A stretch of DNA of 64,000 nt from Bacteroidota bacterium (GTDB lineage Bacteria > Bacteroidota > Bacteroidia > Chitinophagales > Chitinophagaceae), in NCBI GenBank assembly GCA_016715505.1, contig JADJZY010000012.1, positions 1 through 64,000 on the forward strand, in the 5' to 3' direction. Within the stretch, counting starts at the first letter, position 1. Each line of letters opens with the position of its first letter. The notes below the pieces were generated by a model, which ran no database searches, was not told the origin of the DNA, and saw nothing but the letters and a program-made list of their open reading frames with translations. Made by a program: the position numbers and the translations under genes. Below, piece by piece: positions 41,483-50,075 of this stretch.

Positions 41483-42709
41483 TCAGGATCGTTTTTCGTG
41501 ATAATCCAGATCGGTATGAAACGACTCCTTTAAGCGACCGGCCGCCCAGAATGCAATTCCGCAACATAAAATTCCGGTGATGAGTCCTGCATGTAATTTA
41601 TGTAATCCAAAGGTTTGAATACCGGCATACATCAAAGAAATTGGTACCAAAGCGGCACGAATAAAATTAGGAACCGAGGTGGTGACTGTGGCCCGTATAT
41701 TGGTTCCAAATTGTTCGGAGGAAGTCGTAATCAATACAGCCCAGTAACCCGCAGCAAATCCTAATATAGAGAAGAACAAATAAAAGCTTTGCACTTCAAT
41801 GCCCCTTAAAAAAAAGTAGAGGATAACGCAAATAAATGTAGCCAAGACAAAAATTTGCAGCACCTTTTTGCGACTTTTAATCAGCTGACTGAGTACACCG
41901 GATGCCAAATCCCCCAAAGTAACCCCGGCATAACAATACATGATGGAATAGGCAGGATTAATTTTTCCTACTATGCCCAACTCTTTTCCCAATTCCGGAC
42001 TCAGTGTAATTAAAATGCCGATCACATACCAAATGGGCAAGCCGACCAAAATGCAATGTAAATATTTCGATCGCCGTTCAGAACTGCTGAATAAAAGTTT
42101 TAAGCTGCCTAATTCGTTGGAATGCGCTTTGGCCATTTTATACATGCCTGATTCAAATACGCCAATACGCATGAGGAGCAGTGATAGTCCTAAAATACCA
42201 CCAATCAAATAACAAGTTGTCCAATCGACTGTTAAACCGAGAATGCCCGCCAGAATAGCCCCCGAAACGCCAACAGTAGCAACGATAGTGGTACCCCAAC
42301 CTCTTTGCTCTTTACTCAGAATTTCACTCACCAGGGTAATACCCGCACCCAATTCACCGGCTAACCCAACACCGGCAATAAATCGCAACACTGCATATTG
42401 ATTGATATTGGTAATATAAGCATTCGCAATATTGGCGAGGGAGTACATGAGTATAGAACCAAACAAAACAGATAGTCGACCTTTTTTATCCCCTAGTATG
42501 CCCCACATCAGTCCGCCGATCAGCATTCCAATCATTTGAATATTGATCAGCAGTAGTCCGTTGCTCTCCATAGCATCAGCAGCAATCCCAATCGCTTTCA
42601 AACTAGGTTGACGAACAATGCTGAAAAGTACCAAATCATAAATGTCGACAAAGTAGCCCAAAGCAGCTACGATAACAGGTATACTCAATAGCCTGGTTTC
42701 TTTCTTCAT
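41483..42709 (-). CDS. MFS transporter (sugar/metabolite porter-like)
   Basis: 408 residues, about 12 hydrophobic segments. It starts LLSIPVIVAALGYFVDIYD, has the MFS loop 2-3 motif GLMWGILGDKKGRLSVL and the segment FIAGVGLAGELGAGITLVSE typical of the metabolite:H+ symporter branch. Inner-membrane transporter; substrate not assignable. It ends directly against the stop of the convergent hydrolase gene. Confidence 0.88.
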   Translation of the reverse strand: MKKETRLLSIPVIVAALGYFVDIYDLVLFSIVRQPSLKAIGIAADAMESNGLLLINIQMIGMLIGGLMWGILGDKKGRLSVLFGSILMYSLANIANAYITNINQYAVLRFIAGVGLAGELGAGITLVSEILSKEQRGWGTTIVATVGVSGAILAGILGLTVDWTTCYLIGGILGLSLLLMRIGVFESGMYKMAKAHSNELGSLKLLFSSSERRSKYLHCILVGLPIWYVIGILITLSPELGKELGIVGKINPAYSIMYCYAGVTLGDLASGVLSQLIKSRKKVLQIFVLATFICVILYFFLRGIEVQSFYLFFSILGFAAGYWAVLITTSSEQFGTNIRATVTTSVPNFIRAALVPISLMYAGIQTFGLHKLHAGLITGILCCGIAFWAAGRLKESFHTDLDYHEKRS

Positions 42710-42827
42710 GGACTAAATATAATACCAAAATAGATTTTTAAACAATGCAATCATCTTTGCATCAAAAGGCTGATTTTTTTGCAGTGCTCCAACAAATATT
42801 GATAAAAAGAAACAGGACTATTTGCAG

Positions 42828-43508
42828 CTATAAGGTTGGAACTTCTTCCTCGTCTTCATTATAGTCTTTTTTCCGACCACCGAGTAAAAATTTCAAAATA
42901 ACCGGGAGGGTAGTAACCAATACAATCGATACAACGATTAATTCAATATGTTCGATGATATCCACTCCGGTTGTTTTCATCACAAAATCGCGGGCAAATT
43001 TTCCAATCAGAAACATCGAAAACACCCATAAGAAGGAACCTACTATATTATAGAGTGTATATTTTTTATAGTCCATTTTTACCACACCCGCTACAATCGG
43101 CACAAAGGTGCGAATAATCGGTAAAAAACGGGCAGCAACAACCGTAAATGCACCGTTTTTTTCATAAAATTTCTTGGCAGTCAACAAATGTTTTTTCTTG
43201 AAAAAGAAGGTATCCTTTCTGGAATATAAATAGGGGCCTGATTTTTTCCCGAACCAATATCCAACCATATTTCCCAATATACCCGCAATGGCAAACATCA
43301 GCGGAATCAACATATAGTGAACATTAAAAAAACTTTCTGAGAGTTTGTCAGATAACATGCCGGCCACCACCAACAGTGAATCGCCCGGCAAGAAAAAACC
43401 TGCAAATAATCCGGTTTCCGCAAAAATGATAAATACGAGCAAATACAATCCGCCCATATCAATGTACCAGATCGGATTTAAAACAGTGTCTTTAATGGTA
43501 TGCCACAT
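42828..43508 (-). CDS. DedA family (VTT/SNARE-associated) membrane protein
   Basis: 226 residues from the ATG at 43508; an 11-residue extension to 43541 would cover the promoter. Motifs: ETGLFAGFFLPGDSLLVVAG, the F-P-x-x-R-T-F block AARFLPIIRTFVPIVAGV, and GNMVGYWFGKKSGPYLYSR. Several membrane segments, then an acidic tail (DYNEDEEEVPTL). DedA proteins are lipid transporters of the inner membrane, several acting on C55-phosphate or other phospholipids. An exact -7 element lies 18 bases upstream of the chosen start. Confidence 0.92.
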   Translation of the reverse strand: MWHTIKDTVLNPIWYIDMGGLYLLVFIIFAETGLFAGFFLPGDSLLVVAGMLSDKLSESFFNVHYMLIPLMFAIAGILGNMVGYWFGKKSGPYLYSRKDTFFFKKKHLLTAKKFYEKNGAFTVVAARFLPIIRTFVPIVAGVVKMDYKKYTLYNIVGSFLWVFSMFLIGKFARDFVMKTTGVDIIEHIELIVVSIVLVTTLPVILKFLLGGRKKDYNEDEEEVPTL

Positions 43509-43526
43509 GCCTGAATAGTTGAATCG

Positions 43527-43534
43527 CAAATATA
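43527..43534 (-). promoter_or_regulatory. -7 promoter element of the DedA gene (TATATTTG)
   Basis: Exact TAnnTTTG match on the minus strand, 18 bases before ATG 43508. Confidence 0.6.
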
Positions 43535-43583
43535 ACTTCAACTTTCCAAAGGAAACTTTAAATATCTCAGGGGAAATGAAGGG

Positions 43584-44201
43584 TTATCGCACACCCATAT
43601 ATTTGTGGATTTGCAATGACAATACCCATTGCGGATGGGTTTGAATGTATTGCACGATTTGTGGCATCATTTCTTTCGATTTACTCCACTCTGGTTGCAG
43701 AAATAATTTGCAATCCGGATTTACCTCTTTGGCGAATTGTTCGGCCCAATCAAAATCACTTCGATGGTATATGATCACTTTCAGCTCATTGGCTTTTTTC
43801 AACACTTCCGGTAAGGGCGCTTTGAATTTCTTTGGAGAAACACATATCCAGTCCCATTCGCCGCTGATTGGGTAGGCGCCACTCGTTTCAATATGCAACT
43901 GATATCCTTCTTCTTTTAAATCATGGGTAAGTTCCGTACAATCATGCATGAGGGGCTCGCCACCGGTCACAACTACAATTTGAGTAGGATCGTTTTTAAT
44001 GATTTCAAGCATGTATTCCGTACTCCACTTGGCATGTTTTTTCGCATCCCAACTTTCTTTCACATCGCACCAGACACATCCCACATCACAGCCGCCCAAT
44101 CGCAAAAAGTAGGCCGCATAGCCCTGATAGAAACCTTCACCCTGTATCGAATAAAAGGCTTCCATCACCGGATAGGAGGGTACTCGTTTAATGCGGGTCA
44201 T
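43584..44201 (-). CDS. queE: 7-carboxy-7-deazaguanine synthase (radical SAM)
   Basis: 205 residues from the ATG at 44201, which overlaps the folD stop as ATGA; the open frame extends to 44300 but that part lies inside folD. The radical SAM cluster motif is C-x3-C-x2-C in GGCDVGCVWCD. Other marks: MEAFYSIQGEGFYQGYAAYF at the N-terminus, VVVTGGEPLMHDCTEL, and LHIETSGAYPISGEWDWICV. It makes the deazaguanine ring for queuosine. Translationally coupled to folD; no other que genes here. Confidence 0.95.
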   Translation of the reverse strand: MTRIKRVPSYPVMEAFYSIQGEGFYQGYAAYFLRLGGCDVGCVWCDVKESWDAKKHAKWSTEYMLEIIKNDPTQIVVVTGGEPLMHDCTELTHDLKEEGYQLHIETSGAYPISGEWDWICVSPKKFKAPLPEVLKKANELKVIIYHRSDFDWAEQFAKEVNPDCKLFLQPEWSKSKEMMPQIVQYIQTHPQWVLSLQIHKYMGVR

Positions 44202-45079
44202 GGTCGGGTATGCAAGGTATTGGCCAACAAAGTATTTTTCATCAGGGCACAAATGGTCATTAGGCCAACGCCACCCGGTACAGGTGTAATATAACTGCAC
44301 TTAGGAGCAACTTGCTCAAAATCTACATCACCGGTTAATCGGAATCCGCTTTTAGTGGCATCGCTGGCAATTCGATTGATACCAACATCAATCACAATGG
44401 CTCCATCTTTCACCATATCTGCGGTTACAAAATGGGGTTTGCCAATTGCTGCGACAATGATATCGGCCTGACGGCAAATAGCTGCCATGTCCTTGGTTTT
44501 GGAGTGGCATATCGTTACAGTGCAATTGCCCGGATCCGTGTTGCGGCTCAATAATAAGCTCATCGGAGTGCCGACAATATTACTCCGGCCTATCACTACA
44601 CAATGTTTTCCGGCAGTGGAGATGCCGTAATGCTGCAACATCAACATAATTCCATAAGGTGTTGCCGGTACAAACGAAGCCTGCCCCAACATCATTTTTC
44701 CAAGATTTTCCGGATGAAATCCATCCACATCTTTGGAAGGCAATATGGTATCAATTACTTTTTGCTCAGAGATGTGGGCGGGCAAAGGCAATTGAACCAA
44801 TATACCATCTACTTCTTTGTTCTGATTAAAGTACTCAATTTTTTCCAGCAGTTCTTGTTCGGTCACATCCTGGGTATAAGTCACCAGGGTTGATTCAAAA
44901 CCCAATTCTGCACAGGTTTTTACCTTAGAGCCAACGTAGGCTTTACTGGCAGGATTTTCGCCTACCAATATGGCCACAAGATGGGGTGCTCTTTTTCCGG
45001 CCCAGGTGTGTTCCTGAACTTGTTTTTTAATTTCTTCTTTGATATGCGCCGAAACGGCTTTTCCGTCGAGTAATTGCAT
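44198..45079 (-). CDS. folD: Methylenetetrahydrofolate dehydrogenase / cyclohydrolase
   Basis: 293 residues from ATG 45079; an upstream TTG (45088) falls inside the -7 element. Signatures: the catalytic Lys in AYVGSKVKTC, ILVQLPLPAHI, the NADP site VVIGRSNIVGTPMSLLLSR, and TPVPGGVGLMTICAL. Interconverts methylene- and formyl-tetrahydrofolate in the cytoplasm, feeding purC-type purine steps and formyl-Met-tRNA. First gene of a folD-queE pair. Confidence 0.97.
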   Translation of the reverse strand: MQLLDGKAVSAHIKEEIKKQVQEHTWAGKRAPHLVAILVGENPASKAYVGSKVKTCAELGFESTLVTYTQDVTEQELLEKIEYFNQNKEVDGILVQLPLPAHISEQKVIDTILPSKDVDGFHPENLGKMMLGQASFVPATPYGIMLMLQHYGISTAGKHCVVIGRSNIVGTPMSLLLSRNTDPGNCTVTICHSKTKDMAAICRQADIIVAAIGKPHFVTADMVKDGAIVIDVGINRIASDATKSGFRLTGDVDFEQVAPKCSYITPVPGGVGLMTICALMKNTLLANTLHTRP

Positions 45080-45085
45080 AGTGCG

Positions 45086-45093
45086 CAAAGATA
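45086..45093 (-). promoter_or_regulatory. folD: -7 promoter element of folD (TATCTTTG)
   Basis: Exact TAnnTTTG match on the minus strand only 6 bases before the folD ATG, implying a leaderless or nearly leaderless mRNA. Confidence 0.62.
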
Positions 45094-45121
45094 GTGCAAA
45101 GCGTACGTTTGCAAAAGCATG

Positions 45122-45129
45122 TATATTTG
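45122..45129 (+). promoter_or_regulatory. -7 promoter element (TATATTTG)
   Basis: Exact TAnnTTTG match 14 bases before ATG 45144; divergent from the folD promoter about 30 bases away. Confidence 0.62.
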
Positions 45130-45143
45130 TCGGGCTATTCCTT

Positions 45144-46187
45144 ATGTTACATCAAACACATCCCAATAAAATCCGGCAGTTTCTCTTTTTGGCGGTGCTC
45201 ATCGTTATAGGTGCTCTTATTCTTCGTGAAATGGCTTTTATGTTGGGCGCTTTTTTAGGAGCAATTACATTGTATGTGTTATTGCGCAATTGGATGATTC
45301 ATTTGGTACTAAAGCGTGGATGGAAAAAATGGCTGGCGGCTCTCACCCTCATGCTGCTCTCATTAATCGTGTTGGTTGTGCCCGTGGCCTGGATGTTGTC
45401 CGTAGCCTATGATAAACTCATGCCGGTCATCCAAAACCCGGTAATTGTGACTCAGGTTTTTGAACGTATCCACCAATATGTTTTGCAGCAGTGGGATGTC
45501 GATATATTTAATGGTCAAAATGTTTCTAAAGTTTCCACCCAAGTCATGCCTTTGCTCGAAAGCACAATTGGCGGAACCCTCAGTGGTCTGGGAAATGTAT
45601 TCATTATGTATCTCCTGCTTTATTTTATGCTCACTGGTACGATGGATATGGAATTGTGGTTACGCAATCATGTTCCTTTTAAGCATAGCAATGTGCAAAA
45701 AGTGATGGCCGAAGTCAGAGCCATGGTTTATAGCAATGCACTTGGAATTCCCATTGTAGCTTTATTACAAGGCTTGGTGGGCATGATTGGGTATTGGATG
45801 TTCGGTGTACACGAATTTATTCTCATGGGTTTACTCACCGCTGTTTGTTCAGTGGTGCCTTTGGTGGGCTCCATGCTGGTTTACGTACCGCTCATGATTT
45901 ATCAAATGGCGATTGGGTTTGAGTGGCAAGGTATTGCTATCGGTCTTTGGGGCTTCATTCTCATCGGTTCCATTGACAATGTCGCAAGGTTTATGTTGCA
46001 AAAACGCATGGCCAATGTACATCCGCTGATTACCTTGTTCGGTGTTTTTATCGGAATTAATTTAATCGGATTTTTAGGAATCATTTTTGGCCCATTACTC
46101 CTTTCGATGTTTGTGCTGCTGGTGAAAATTTACATCGATGAATTTGGTAAAGCAGATGCTGATCAATTGCCTCCAGTTTCATCATAA
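45144..46187 (+). CDS. AI-2E family transporter (PerM/YdiK-like permease)
   Basis: 347 residues from ATG 45144 (an in-frame extension to 45039 would overlap folD and the promoter). Seven to eight hydrophobic segments, e.g. FLFLAVLIVIGALILREMAF, LMLLSLIVLVVPVAWML, LLQGLVGMIGYWMFGVHEFI and FGVFIGINLIGFLGIIFGPL, with the family's conserved GxxGxxxGP-type end. A few members export autoinducer-2; most are uncharacterised. Divergent from folD. Confidence 0.9.
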   Translation: MLHQTHPNKIRQFLFLAVLIVIGALILREMAFMLGAFLGAITLYVLLRNWMIHLVLKRGWKKWLAALTLMLLSLIVLVVPVAWMLSVAYDKLMPVIQNPVIVTQVFERIHQYVLQQWDVDIFNGQNVSKVSTQVMPLLESTIGGTLSGLGNVFIMYLLLYFMLTGTMDMELWLRNHVPFKHSNVQKVMAEVRAMVYSNALGIPIVALLQGLVGMIGYWMFGVHEFILMGLLTAVCSVVPLVGSMLVYVPLMIYQMAIGFEWQGIAIGLWGFILIGSIDNVARFMLQKRMANVHPLITLFGVFIGINLIGFLGIIFGPLLLSMFVLLVKIYIDEFGKADADQLPPVSS

Positions 46188-46315
46188 TTTGGGGGCCTGC
46201 CGCCTTCAGTATATTCTTTTTGTTGAGTTGGGCGTATTCGGCGGCACCTGGCTGTCCGCGGTACTCCTCACTCCTGCGTCGTTGCGGGGTACCTGGCTAC
46301 CATCCCTGGCCCGTC
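46188..46315. repeat. GC-rich intergenic element with hairpin
   Basis: Directly after the permease stop. It contains GGTACTCC (46260-46267) pairing with GGGGTACC (46286-46293, one G-T pair). The phrases GGCTGTCCGC and CATCCCTGGC resemble a dispersed intergenic element I recall from Bacteroidota genomes; not testable here. Confidence 0.45.
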
Positions 46316-47163
46316 TGTACCCAATCATTGGAATACAAATTCTTGCCAATCCTTCAAATGAGCGAATATTGAACCCAAATTTTGCAGTTGGACCCAGCCA
46401 ACGACAAAAACGAATCAAAAATCAAATACTTCGGCTTATTGGCCTCAGTAAGATTTTCTAATACCAATTCAAGGATAAGAAGAAACTCAAGAAAACACCA
46501 TCTAACTTTAGTGAAAAGTAAAACGTAATATCCTCGCAGGGGCATTTTCGGCCTTTGCTCTTTAGGCGTGAATAAAAATTTGAAATCGAGCGTAGACTGC
46601 TTCCGGCTGTTCGAAGCCGAAGCCAAAGCGAAGGCAAGTTTCGGAAGTAGGCCGCTCGATGAGAATTTTTTAGCTCAAAGAGTAACAGCCTTGAATTTTT
46701 GGCTCCACCTTTTGTTTCAAGACAAAAGGTGGAAAACAAGTTTGATAGCAATTTTCTAATTAGGAAAACCTACCTTGAATTTAGTCATCGTGAAATACAA
46801 GAGACCTTGAAAAAACTTAATCTGTCAACCAATGGCTTACAAGGTATTACAGCAAGTTAGAGAGATGTGAATTGTTAGATAGACCAATTCATACAGTTGT
46901 TTATACCTGACTGTACGGACGTCTTCTTTGTTTGCGAGGAACAAGCATTACAAAGAGTATTTCGGTAATAGGATAGTTGTTTAAACCAAATTTATTGGTC
47001 TAACCTGTGCCGATGATGTGGATGTTCATGAGGAACGAAGGTTACAGCCACACTTTCGGTATTACAAATATCACATTGGCATAATTCGAGGTTGCCAAGC
47101 AAATCCTTTACAGGCTTTGTTTGCAGTAGCTAAGTGCCTTGCTACTGCAAATTCTCGGTTGAA
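46316..47163. other. Gene-free, repeat-rich intergenic region
   Basis: No convincing gene. Contents: a long imperfect stem CTGCTTCCG ... CGGAAGTAG around 46597-46651; a perfect 11-bp hairpin CCACCTTTTGT/ACAAAAGGTGG (46705-46732); an inverted pair TAGACCAAT (46880-46888) and ATTGGTCTA (46994-47002); GCGAGGAAC-type motifs near 46939 and 47028; and a perfect 11-bp hairpin TTTGCAGTAGC/GCTACTGCAAA (47120-47151). Short open frames here lack start signals and family features. Confidence 0.6.
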
Positions 47164-47772
47164 TCACGTATGTTCCTGATCAGGAAGTATTTTCTTCATT
47201 TCCTCACTTTGTCCAAGAGCTAGTATTTTGTTTAAAAGTCTATCCGGGCTTTCATCATCCATAATCAGGGTTCTGTGTTTGGATTGTATAAATCCTGTTT
47301 GTGCCATTTGGTCGACAAACCTTAAAAAATGGGTATAAAATCCACCTATATTTAAGAGTCCTATGGGTTTACGATGCAAGCCTAACTGTGCCCAGGTCAA
47401 CATCTCAAATAATTCATCCATGGTGCCAAATCCACCGGGCAGTGCAATCACGGCATCACATCGTTCACTCATCACTTGTTTGCGTTCGTGCATGGTTTCG
47501 GTAAGGATTAATTCATGTAATCCATCCTGCACAATTTCATAGGATTTTAAAAACTGCGGGATCACTCCAATCACCCGTCCTCCATGTTCGATACAACTTT
47601 TTGAAACAGATCCCATCAATCCGATTCTGGCACCGCCGTAAATCAATTCAATATTCTTTTTGGCCAGCATTTGTCCGATATCCCGCGCTGCTTCTCGATA
47701 TGCTGAGGTATTTCCTTCCGAGGAGCCGCAATAAACGGCTATCGATTGAATGGCTTTGATGCTTTTATCCAT
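47164..47772 (-). CDS. LOG family protein (TIGR00730, nucleotide phosphoribohydrolase-like)
   Basis: 202 residues. Family marks: IAVYCGSSEGNTSAYREAAR, LIYGGARIGLMGSVSKSC, and the substrate motif ALPGGFGTMDELFEMLTWAQ (PGGxGTxxE). Enzymes of this family cleave cytokinin riboside 5'-monophosphate or AMP to base and ribose 5-phosphate; the bacterial role is usually nucleotide turnover. Lies 3 bases after the aminotransferase stop, so cotranscribed. Confidence 0.93.
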   Translation of the reverse strand: MDKSIKAIQSIAVYCGSSEGNTSAYREAARDIGQMLAKKNIELIYGGARIGLMGSVSKSCIEHGGRVIGVIPQFLKSYEIVQDGLHELILTETMHERKQVMSERCDAVIALPGGFGTMDELFEMLTWAQLGLHRKPIGLLNIGGFYTHFLRFVDQMAQTGFIQSKHRTLIMDDESPDRLLNKILALGQSEEMKKILPDQEHT

Positions 47773-47775
47773 GTA

Positions 47776-49035
47776 TCAATGGCTTAATTCCAATAAGGCA
47801 TTCTCAAGCTGCTCAAACATGGCCGGCAACTGATTTAAATCGCATGTTCCCACGCTGAGTCGGAACCAATCAGATTCCTGGTCAGCACCAAATGCTGCAA
47901 AGGGTACAATCGCCAGAGATGCTCTGCTCAAAAGAAAATCGGCAATATCCGCGGTTTTTTCTATTTTTTTATTTCCATGATACCAGCCCTTTAAATTAAA
48001 TCGAACCGTTAAATACATCGCTGCTTTCGGACTAATCGTTTCAATGGGAAATCCTTTCAAGCGTAATGCTTCCAGTCCTTCAAAAACCTTTTTTAAGCGT
48101 AATTCTATACCTTCACGAATGCCATCCAACGCCATTTGTACCTGATTAGGGTCTCCCATAAATTGGGCAGTGCCGAATTGTTCGGCCATCGGACTCCAGG
48201 CGCCAATATGGCTTAAAATGCCTTTCATTTTATCAATGATTATTTGCGGTCCAAATGCCCAGCCTACCCGCACTCCGGTTGCGCAAAACGACTTGCTGAT
48301 GCCGTCAATATAGATGGTATAATCTTTTAATTCCGGATATAAACTCACCGGATCGTAATGTTTATTATCACCATATACCAGGGTCCAGTAGATCTGATCG
48401 TAAAGAATATAAAGTGGTTTTTGATGGGGTTCTCGTTTTTTGTTCTCTGCAATCACAGCTTCGCAAATGGCTTTGAGTTGTTCCTCAGTAAACAAAGTGC
48501 CTGTAGGATTTAAAGGCGAACAAAGTGCCAACAAACAAGCCCGGTCAAAATGGGGGATGAGTTCTTCAGCCAGGGGTAAAAAATTATTCGAAGCAGATGT
48601 TTCAATACAACAATGATCACCTGAAACAAAATGGGTATAATGATTATTGTTCCATGAAGGAACCGGATAAACTATTTTTTCACCCTGATCGCAAATGGTT
48701 CGGTAAGCCGCATAAATGAGCGGACGCCCGCCACCCGAAATTAAAAATTGATTGGCATCATAATCCAATCCTTGAAAGGTGTGAATAAAAGATCGGACAG
48801 CTTCCCTTAAAGGGGCGATTCCATTGGCCGGCGGATAATTTGTTCTTTTTGTGCGATAGGCTTCAACAATGGCATCTTCCAATCCTTGAGGAATGGGAAA
48901 AATCGCAGGATTAAAATCGCCAATCGTGAAGTTATAAATTGATTGTCCCTGACGAATTCTGTCGTTAATTTCGTTTCCTAATTTAATGATTTCAGAAGGT
49001 ATGAGGGTTTCAGCCAAATGTGAGATGTGTGACAT
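47776..49035 (-). CDS. Pyridoxal-phosphate aminotransferase, class I/II
   Basis: 419 residues from ATG 49035 (a TTG 54 bases upstream falls in a near -7 element, AATATTTG). PLP fold type I: FTIGDFNPAIFPIPQGLEDA, ISGGGRPLIYAAYRTIC, CSPLNPTGTLFTEEQLKAIC, the aspartate in YILYDQIYWTL, and the lysine in IDGISKSFCATGVRVGWAFG. Transfers an amino group between an amino acid and a keto acid, probably aspartate/tyrosine/alanine-type; substrate not certain. Heads an operon with the LOG gene. Confidence 0.92.
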   Translation of the reverse strand: MSHISHLAETLIPSEIIKLGNEINDRIRQGQSIYNFTIGDFNPAIFPIPQGLEDAIVEAYRTKRTNYPPANGIAPLREAVRSFIHTFQGLDYDANQFLISGGGRPLIYAAYRTICDQGEKIVYPVPSWNNNHYTHFVSGDHCCIETSASNNFLPLAEELIPHFDRACLLALCSPLNPTGTLFTEEQLKAICEAVIAENKKREPHQKPLYILYDQIYWTLVYGDNKHYDPVSLYPELKDYTIYIDGISKSFCATGVRVGWAFGPQIIIDKMKGILSHIGAWSPMAEQFGTAQFMGDPNQVQMALDGIREGIELRLKKVFEGLEALRLKGFPIETISPKAAMYLTVRFNLKGWYHGNKKIEKTADIADFLLSRASLAIVPFAAFGADQESDWFRLSVGTCDLNQLPAMFEQLENALLELSH

Positions 49036-49169
49036 TGTACTAAATAAATCAATCGGTTTGAAAAATCCTAATAATTTCCTTTTTTTCAAATATTGTTACG
49101 CACTGTAAAATGGAATGAAGCATTTTTTCGTTAAATGTGTTAAAGGTTTTAGAAATTCTTCGCTCAATT

Positions 49170-50075
49170 ATGGAATACAGCCGTTTATTTCTTCAGGCTT
49201 CCATGCAATGTAAACACTTGTTCTGGCTCGGAACCATTACCGCAACTTCATGCTTTAATTTTCCCTCAGAGGCTAATCAAAATCCGGAAATTCAACAAGC
49301 AATTTCCAATTCCACGGTTCAACAGAATCTGATTCAACCGGAAGGACAACAAATGCAGGATCGTTTTCAATGTCCTCCTGATGCTCAGCGACTTCAATCA
49401 GATGATCCTTATGTTCGATATCTCAGGCAATTAAAATTGTTGCCGCACGAGAGTCCGGTACATCTCTTTAATGGCGCATTCAAAAATCGCCAGGATGTGC
49501 ATGCTGCTGTTTTGGATTTAGATATTGGTGCACGGGATTTGCAACAATGTGCAGATGCCGTGATGCGTTTAAGAGCTGATTTTTTATATCAACAAAAGAA
49601 GTACGAGCAAATTCAATTTCAATTCACCAATGGCTTTATTGCAAAGTATGAATTTTGGCGCAAAGGACAGGGTATTCAGGTAAAAGGCAATCAATGCACT
49701 TGGATACCTTCAACGAGAGCCGGAAGTTCGCAACAGCACTATAAAAATTATCTCGAAACCGTTTTTTCATACGCAGGTTCTTTGTCATTGAGCCATCAGC
49801 TGAAATCAGTGCCTATTGATCAAATTTTGCCGGGTGATGTTTTAATCATCGGGGGCAGTCCCGGGCATGCCGTTACGGTGATGGATATAGCCATTCAAAA
49901 GAAGACCGGGAAAAAATTTATGTTGCTCGCTCAGAGTTATATGCCTGCTCAGCAAATTCATGTGTTAAAGAATTGGGAGGATGAGCGCATATCTCCATGG
50001 TTTGAAGTGCCTGAGTCAGGCAAGATTGAAACGCCGGAATATACTTTTCAAACAGACAATCTGATGCGATTCTAA
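49170..50075 (+). CDS. DUF4846 domain protein, secreted
   Basis: 301 residues from ATG 49170; ATG 49203 is also possible, and the open frame begins at 49137. The N-terminus (MQCKHLFWLGTITATSC) looks like a signal with a possible lipobox. The rest matches DUF4846: VHLFNGAFKNRQDVHAAVLD, ARDLQQCADAVMRLRADFLY, FQFTNGFIAKYEFWRKGQGI, FSYAGSLSLSHQL, and IGGSPGHAVTVMDIAIQ. The function of the family is unknown; Cys, His and GSPGH-type residues suggest an enzyme-like domain. Convergent with tamL, whose end it overlaps by 4 bases. Confidence 0.85.
   Translation: MEYSRLFLQASMQCKHLFWLGTITATSCFNFPSEANQNPEIQQAISNSTVQQNLIQPEGQQMQDRFQCPPDAQRLQSDDPYVRYLRQLKLLPHESPVHLFNGAFKNRQDVHAAVLDLDIGARDLQQCADAVMRLRADFLYQQKKYEQIQFQFTNGFIAKYEFWRKGQGIQVKGNQCTWIPSTRAGSSQQHYKNYLETVFSYAGSLSLSHQLKSVPIDQILPGDVLIIGGSPGHAVTVMDIAIQKKTGKKFMLLAQSYMPAQQIHVLKNWEDERISPWFEVPESGKIETPEYTFQTDNLMRF

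Noticed and set aside
44202..44300. Longer queE start inside folD
   Set aside because: The ATGA overlap at 44198-44201 and the conserved N-terminal motif just after it support the shorter start.
46138..46759. Several short open frames on both strands between the permease and LOG genes
   Set aside because: They overlap hairpins and repeats, contradict one another in strand, and lack promoter elements or family features.
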